From: Heliomarina sp018223035
GTDB taxonomy: Bacteria; Pseudomonadota; Alphaproteobacteria; Rhodobacterales; Rhodobacteraceae
NCBI GenBank assembly: GCA_018223035.1
Contig: JAAEZD010000013.1
Coordinates: 100,234 to 164,233 of the forward strand
Direction: 5' to 3'
DNA length: 64,000 nucleotides
Shown here: one piece after another, positions 61,423 through 64,000 of the stretch
Numbering within the stretch: the first letter of the stretch is position 1
Layout: each line of letters begins with the position of its first letter
Notes under the pieces: generated by a model
Told to the model about the DNA's origin: nothing
Seen by the model: only the letters and a program-made list of their open reading frames with translations
Databases searched by the model: none
Translations under genes and position numbers: made by a program

Positions 61423-61617
61423 TCACTGCAGCACCCAGAGCGCGACCGGGAGGAGGAGGAGGGTCGCGCGGAGGAGTTTCAGGGAGGCATTCGGCAGAGC
61501 GGGCAGGGGCTTCTGCTCAATATGGCAGTGCACATGTCGCATCAGCTCGATGAACAGCGCGGCCATCGTGGCGAGGCATAGCGCGATCGTCGCGTATCCA
61601 AAGGCGGCGGGGATCAT
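61423..61617 (-). CDS. Hypothetical small membrane protein, 64 residues
   Basis: Two hydrophobic segments (about residues 5-25 and 48-64) suggest a small inner-membrane protein. It overlaps the upstream 67-residue gene by four bases (ATGA). An 82-bp gap separates it from the next gene of the operon. No family is recognised. Confidence 0.55.
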   Translation of the reverse strand: MIPAAFGYATIALCLATMAALFIELMRHVHCHIEQKPLPALPNASLKLLRATLLLLPVALWVLQ

Positions 61618-61817
61618 GCGGCGTCCCTCATGCGGACGGCAATGACCTTGCCGGTCTCGCGGTGATAGGCGTCGAGCAGCCTATCCGCTTTATCAGGATC
61701 GTTGCGCAGGAAAGCGCGACGGGCGTCACAGAGCTTCAGGCAAGGGCTGAGCTCGCCCTGCGTCAGGTGAAATTTGGCCAGCTGGCGCAAGGTGACAGTG
61801 ATCGGAGCGGTACTCAT
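61614..61817 (-). CDS. Hypothetical protein, 67 residues
   Basis: A soluble, mainly helical protein (LRQLAKFHLTQGELSPCLKL, DKADRLLDAYHRETGKV). It overlaps both its neighbours by four bases, so it is translationally coupled in the minus-strand operon. No family is recognised. Confidence 0.55.
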   Translation of the reverse strand: MSTAPITVTLRQLAKFHLTQGELSPCLKLCDARRAFLRNDPDKADRLLDAYHRETGKVIAVRMRDAA

Positions 61818-62077
61818 GAGCGCGCTCCGGGACAGATCAAAGCAACGGGGCCGGTGCGGCCAAGCTCGGTGGCACGGGCCTGGATCCGTGCGGACAGGCT
61901 GCAGGTGCCGGTGGGTTCAATGAGGTGCCGCGCCGGGCCGATGTGTTCGGTTCGAAGCTGGCGGTTGCGTTCGATCAGAAGGGCATTCCAGGCGATCTGG
62001 AACAGCGTAGGCGTGTGACAGTAACTCAGCGGGTTCGCGGCAACGGTGCGCGCGAGGCTGGTGTCGGGGTGGTGCAT
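61814..62077 (-). CDS. Hypothetical protein, 87 residues, first gene of the element operon
   Basis: The first gene of the minus-strand operon, with GGAGGCAAG before its ATG. The product is soluble and includes LFQIAWNALLIERNRQLRTEH. Operators for the element repressor lie 42-88 bp upstream. No family is recognised. Confidence 0.6.
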   Translation of the reverse strand: MHHPDTSLARTVAANPLSYCHTPTLFQIAWNALLIERNRQLRTEHIGPARHLIEPTGTCSLSARIQARATELGRTGPVALICPGARS

Positions 62078-62118
62078 TGACTTGCCTCCATCGGGGATCG
62101 ATGAAGGCTATCGGTAAT

Positions 62119-62164
62119 GGGGACAAAAATCCCTGTCAATATATTTGTGGGGACAAAAGTCCCC
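62119..62164. promoter_or_regulatory. Two repressor operators upstream of the element operon
   Basis: GGGGACAAAAGTCCCC (62,149-62,164) is a perfect 16-bp palindrome and, extended by a T and an A, an 18-bp one. GGGGACAAAAATCCCT (62,119-62,134) is a degenerate copy with its centre 30 bp away, about three helical turns. Both lie ahead of the five-gene minus-strand operon. The same motif occurs twice in the repressor/Cro gap. Confidence 0.75.
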
Positions 62165-62320
62165 AATGCGTATTGGAATCATGCAGGCGTTCGGGCAGGT
62201 TCGTGCTTGTCCCTGACTGCTTTAGTTGGTGATCCTTCAAATGTTAATAAAGAGTTGTGGAGGAGAACGTTTTGAAAAGCCGACAAAAAATCGAGATGGC
62301 TTGTTACCTGCTAAAGGCTA

Positions 62321-62644
62321 TTAGTCGCGAGAAGAATCCTCGCGATCGGCAAGTCCTCTTGCGGATCGCAGCAGAAACTGGCGTTCCTGATCTGGTAGGC
62401 GATTATAGATCTCGATTATCTCAGCTTGGGCTTCAATTTGTTCGGCTTCCAGGAACTGATCCAGACTGAGACCGAAGAAGTTGGCCACTTTGCGAGCATC
62501 ATCGACGTTGGTTGACTGACTTTTTGCTTGCTTCAACTTTTTAAGTTGTTCGTACGAAACGCCAGATCCTTCAGCGACTTTCCTAAGCGAAACGCCCTGT
62601 TTTTCTATGATCGTCAACAATGCGTCGCGGAACGTCTTGGCCAT
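62321..62644 (-). CDS. XRE-family (Cro/CI-like) repressor
   Basis: This 107-residue protein has a classic XRE helix-turn-helix (GVSLRKVAEGSGVSYEQLKKLKQ, about 15-45) and a short C-terminal helical region. It begins at the ATG at 62,644 (MAKTFRDALL). It is divergent from the Cro-like gene with the operators between them. It probably represses both directions and keeps the element quiet. No LexA-type peptidase domain is present, so cleavage by RecA is not expected. Confidence 0.85.
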   Translation of the reverse strand: MAKTFRDALLTIIEKQGVSLRKVAEGSGVSYEQLKKLKQAKSQSTNVDDARKVANFFGLSLDQFLEAEQIEAQAEIIEIYNRLPDQERQFLLRSARGLADREDSSRD

Positions 62645-62679
62645 GCCTGAAGAATAGTGTTGGCATTGAGTTAGCATAA

Positions 62680-62719
62680 GGCGACAATTGTCCCTTGACG
62701 AATGGGGATAATAGTCCCC
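62680..62719. promoter_or_regulatory. Two repressor operators in the repressor/Cro gap
   Basis: GGGGATAATAGTCCCC (62,704-62,719) and GGCGACAATTGTCCCT (62,680-62,695) match the 16-bp motif GGGGACAAWAGTCCCC, with centres 24 bp apart. They fill the divergent promoter region, so repressor binding would govern both genes. Confidence 0.75.
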
Positions 62720-62721
62720 AT

Positions 62722-62943
62722 ATGGCTTCCATCACGACGGAAGCTGACCTGATAGCCTGTATCGAAGATTTTGCTGTCCGCCGAGGAATTGCCCCGGCGA
62801 CAGTCACCAGCAAGGCTGTCGGAAACAGTCGGCTTTTTGATCTTCTGAAGTTGGGGAAAAGCTGCACTCTCACGACTGCGCATCGAATTCTCCAGTACAT
62901 AGAGCTGGCGGATGCTTCTTCTTCAAATGAGGACGCCGCCTGA
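62722..62943 (+). CDS. Cro-like small helix-turn-helix protein
   Basis: The 73-residue protein (MASITTEADLIACIEDFAVR) is read divergently from the repressor, with a likely helix-turn-helix in APATVTSKAVGNSRLFDLLK. The ATG at 62,722 lies two bases after an operator. No ribosome binding site precedes it, so the mRNA may be leaderless, as lambda cI is; GATAAT at 62,707-62,712 would be the -10 box. The function is inferred from position. Confidence 0.6.
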   Translation: MASITTEADLIACIEDFAVRRGIAPATVTSKAVGNSRLFDLLKLGKSCTLTTAHRILQYIELADASSSNEDAA

Positions 62944-63061
62944 TGCGGCGCCCTGAGAGACAATATCACTTTGGATCAACATGCGGACAGCATGTGTGTC
63001 GAGCGGTGCGCTCTCAAGCGAAACCCAATCGGCGTTCTTCACAGGCCGGGGGGCGTTTCGC

Positions 63062-63517
63062 ATGAGATACACGGCGTCCGGTTCGATTCAGAACGCGGTG
63101 GCGCGATGCTATCGGGCGGTGGGCGGGGTCGAAGCTGTCGCAGAACAGCTCGGCCTCGCCAATAGCACGGTGTCCTACGGGACCGAGGTGAACGAAGCCC
63201 GGCCCGGTGGCATCGGCGTCAATTACTTGGCGCGGCTCGGCAGGACAAACGCGGCGGCTGCGGCACCGGTGGCCGAGTTCTTCTGCGATCTCGCCGGTGG
63301 TATCTTCCAGCCGGTCGACGTGATCGGCGTCACCAACCTGCATGACCATTGCTGCGACGTGGCCAAGGAATGCGGCGAGGCTCAGGCCGCGACCATCAAG
63401 GCGGCTTACAGCTCGAAGCGCAACGAGATCGACGAGGCCGAGCGCGAGATCGACGAGGCGATAGGCGCGCTGGTGCGGGCGCGGGCGGCCCTGCGGGGCC
63501 AGCGGGGCGCGGCATGA
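63062..63517 (+). CDS. Hypothetical protein with HTH-like N-terminus
   Basis: This 151-residue protein starts at the ATG at 63,062 behind GGGGGGCG. Its N-terminus (QNAVARCYRAVGGVEAVAEQLGLANSTVSY) looks like a helix-turn-helix and its C-terminus is a coiled coil (KRNEIDEAEREIDEAIGALVRARAAL). It follows the Cro-like gene and so resembles an early phage regulator such as a CII-type protein, but no family is recognised. Its stop overlaps the next frame (ATGA). Confidence 0.65.
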   Translation: MRYTASGSIQNAVARCYRAVGGVEAVAEQLGLANSTVSYGTEVNEARPGGIGVNYLARLGRTNAAAAAPVAEFFCDLAGGIFQPVDVIGVTNLHDHCCDVAKECGEAQAATIKAAYSSKRNEIDEAEREIDEAIGALVRARAALRGQRGAA

Positions 63518-63954
63518 TCCATCACTCGAAATTCAGGCGCGCGGCGGGCATCCACCCCCTTAGTTCCGTCCCGTCAAACCGTGACCAGGGGGCGCGCGGC
63601 GCGCCATTGAACGTCCCCGACATCTCCCTGTTGGACCTGGGCGGGTGCCACGGCATCCGCCCGTTTTTCCGCGGTAAAATTTCGTTTACTAGGCCATCAG
63701 TCGTAGTTGACGTAAATGGTGCGCCCGCATACCGTGATTCACGCATAGGTTGTGCTCTCACCCTGTGTGAGGTTTATGACCACCCCATCCGCGATGCAGC
63801 AGAATACTTTTCCCGGTTTCTCTGCTTTGTCCAAGCGCTCTTAGAGCCACGGACTGTGTCGCCGGTCATAAACCGCCCTTCGTTCCCCTCGGCAACGGCG
63901 GTGGGCGGGTGCACTAGCATCCGCCCACTACTCGTGGGGACTCCCGATGAATAA
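63514..63954 (+). CDS. Doubtful 146-residue ORF in a hairpin-rich stretch
   Basis: The frame starts with an ATGA overlap and ends over the next ATG, which looks operon-like. However it contains a strong terminator-like hairpin (63,639-63,668) and two further helices, has no recognisable protein family, and repeats a GGC...IRP peptide only because of the DNA repeat. The region may instead be untranslated structured RNA. Confidence 0.25.
   Translation: MIHHSKFRRAAGIHPLSSVPSNRDQGARGAPLNVPDISLLDLGGCHGIRPFFRGKISFTRPSVVVDVNGAPAYRDSRIGCALTLCEVYDHPIRDAAEYFSRFLCFVQALLEPRTVSPVINRPSFPSATAVGGCTSIRPLLVGTPDE
63639..63668 (+). terminator. Terminator-like hairpin
   Basis: GGGCGGGTGC and GCATCCGCCC pair (one G-T) around CACG, followed by GTTTTT. 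It would stop transcripts from the Cro-like operon unless antiterminated. The identical arms recur at 63,903-63,926 with another loop. Confidence 0.65.
63707..63735 (+). promoter_or_regulatory. Candidate promoter within the hairpin-rich stretch
   Basis: TTGACG (63,707-63,712) and TACCGT (63,730-63,735) lie 17 bases apart. Initiation near 63,742 would give a leader of about 205 nt for the ORF starting at 63,947, containing the inverted repeat and the second hairpin. The -10 box is a weak match. Confidence 0.35.
63771..63874 (+). repeat. Perfect 11-bp inverted repeat with an 82-nt spacer
   Basis: GGTTTATGACC (63,771-63,781) is the exact reverse complement of GGTCATAAACC (63,864-63,874). Between them AGCAGA/TCTGCT and GCTC/GAGC add smaller stems, so the RNA would be a branched structure. 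Confidence 0.6.
63901..63928 (+). repeat. Second copy of the GGGCGGGTGC hairpin
   Basis: GTGGGCGGGTGC (63,901-63,912) pairs with GCATCCGCCCAC (63,917-63,928) around ACTA, with one G-T pair. The core arms equal those of the hairpin at 63,639-63,662, 264 bp upstream. No T run follows. Confidence 0.6.
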
Positions 63955-64000
63955 GCCAGCCCGAAACCCTATGCCACAGGCCGCTGGCGTGCGGTTCTGC
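63947..64000 (+). CDS. Start of an ORF cut by the right edge
   Basis: The frame MNKPARNPMPQAAGVRFC is open to the end of the window. Eighteen codons are too few to assign it. It sits just after the duplicated hairpin region, so it may be the effector of that RNA-like segment. GTGGGGACT upstream is a weak ribosome binding site. Confidence 0.4.
   Translation, partial: MNKPARNPMPQAAGVRFC

Larger units (their letters stand above)
57715..64000. mobile_element. Left part of a tRNA-Leu-associated integrated element
   Basis: From the tRNA-Leu 3' end rightwards the genes change to a mobile set: integrase, excisionase-like, ParB-domain protein, small overlapping ORFs, repressor/Cro pair and others. 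The element is presumably a prophage or integrative island that targeted the tRNA 3' end and reaches past the window, because no second copy of the tRNA 3' sequence is seen within it. No capsid, tail, conjugation or resistance gene is visible in this part, so prophage and island cannot be separated. Confidence 0.75.

Noticed and set aside
62257..62469. 70-codon plus-strand frame (MEENVLKSRQ...)
   Set aside because: About two thirds of it is antisense to the XRE repressor, which has a clear family fold; the frame itself has none.
63719..63727. GTGCGCCCG resembling the 5' end of a group II intron
   Set aside because: Nine bases match the usual intron start, but no domain V, no intron-encoded reverse transcriptase motif and no interrupted gene are visible inside the window. 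It could be revisited with downstream sequence.

Overview
The window is a chromosomal segment of a GC-rich alphaproteobacterium, most likely a marine Rhodobacterales (Roseobacter-type) organism. The basis is the gene content and order (argC-ccmE-endolysin-holin-ccmF-ccmH, gltA-gltX-comEC-lexA-moeA-moaC-trpCDG), an alphaproteobacterial SOS box (GTTC-N7-GTTC) before lexA, a long class II B12-dependent ribonucleotide reductase, a fused indolepyruvate ferredoxin oxidoreductase next to a LysR regulator, and an intergenic hairpin element ending in a GGATATTT-type motif. No species is claimed.

Layout. 1-13.6 kb: the 5' part of purL (minus strand) with a small leader/sRNA unit upstream; a LysR/indolepyruvate oxidoreductase divergent pair; an acyltransferase, murI and argC; then a cytochrome c maturation block (ccmE, ccmF, ccmH) with an endolysin-holin pair inside it. 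14-24 kb: gltA and gltX (minus), comEC (plus), and a minus-strand run trpG-trpD-trpC-moaC-moeA-lexA with overlapping genes. 24-35 kb: a divergent polysaccharide deacetylase, a GH25 lysozyme lipoprotein, ppiD-trpE, an aminotransferase, gpt, fabI, pdxH, a double cold-shock-domain protein, a DUF192 protein and tRNA-Pro(TGG). 36-41 kb: nrdJ with candidate NrdR operators, a small coupled ORF, and a structured GC-rich RNA-like segment closed by a strong terminator. 41-57.5 kb: housekeeping and catabolic genes, including cysS (preceded by a short cysteine-rich ORF), cimA, a phytoene-synthase-like protein, an MFS transporter, cobK, an AlkA-type glycosylase, an arginine catabolism module (arginase, ornithine cyclodeaminase, divergent Lrp regulator), a Rieske oxygenase and dsbB.

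57.6-64.0 kb: the left end of an integrated mobile element. tRNA-Leu(CAA) is followed by a tyrosine integrase, an AlpA/excisionase-like protein, a large ParB-domain protein, four small overlapping ORFs, and a divergent XRE repressor/Cro-like pair. Four copies of one 16-bp palindromic operator sit at the two divergent promoter regions. To the right are a small HTH-like protein and a hairpin-rich stretch leading into an ORF cut by the window edge. The right attachment site is not in the window.

The observations most worth following are the cysteine-rich leader ORF before cysS, the purL-upstream leader/sRNA with a perfect terminator, the structured RNA candidate after nrdJ, the four-operator circuit of the mobile element, and the duplicated hairpin region at the right edge. 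The endolysin-holin pair inside the ccm cluster may be a gene-transfer-agent lysis cassette.
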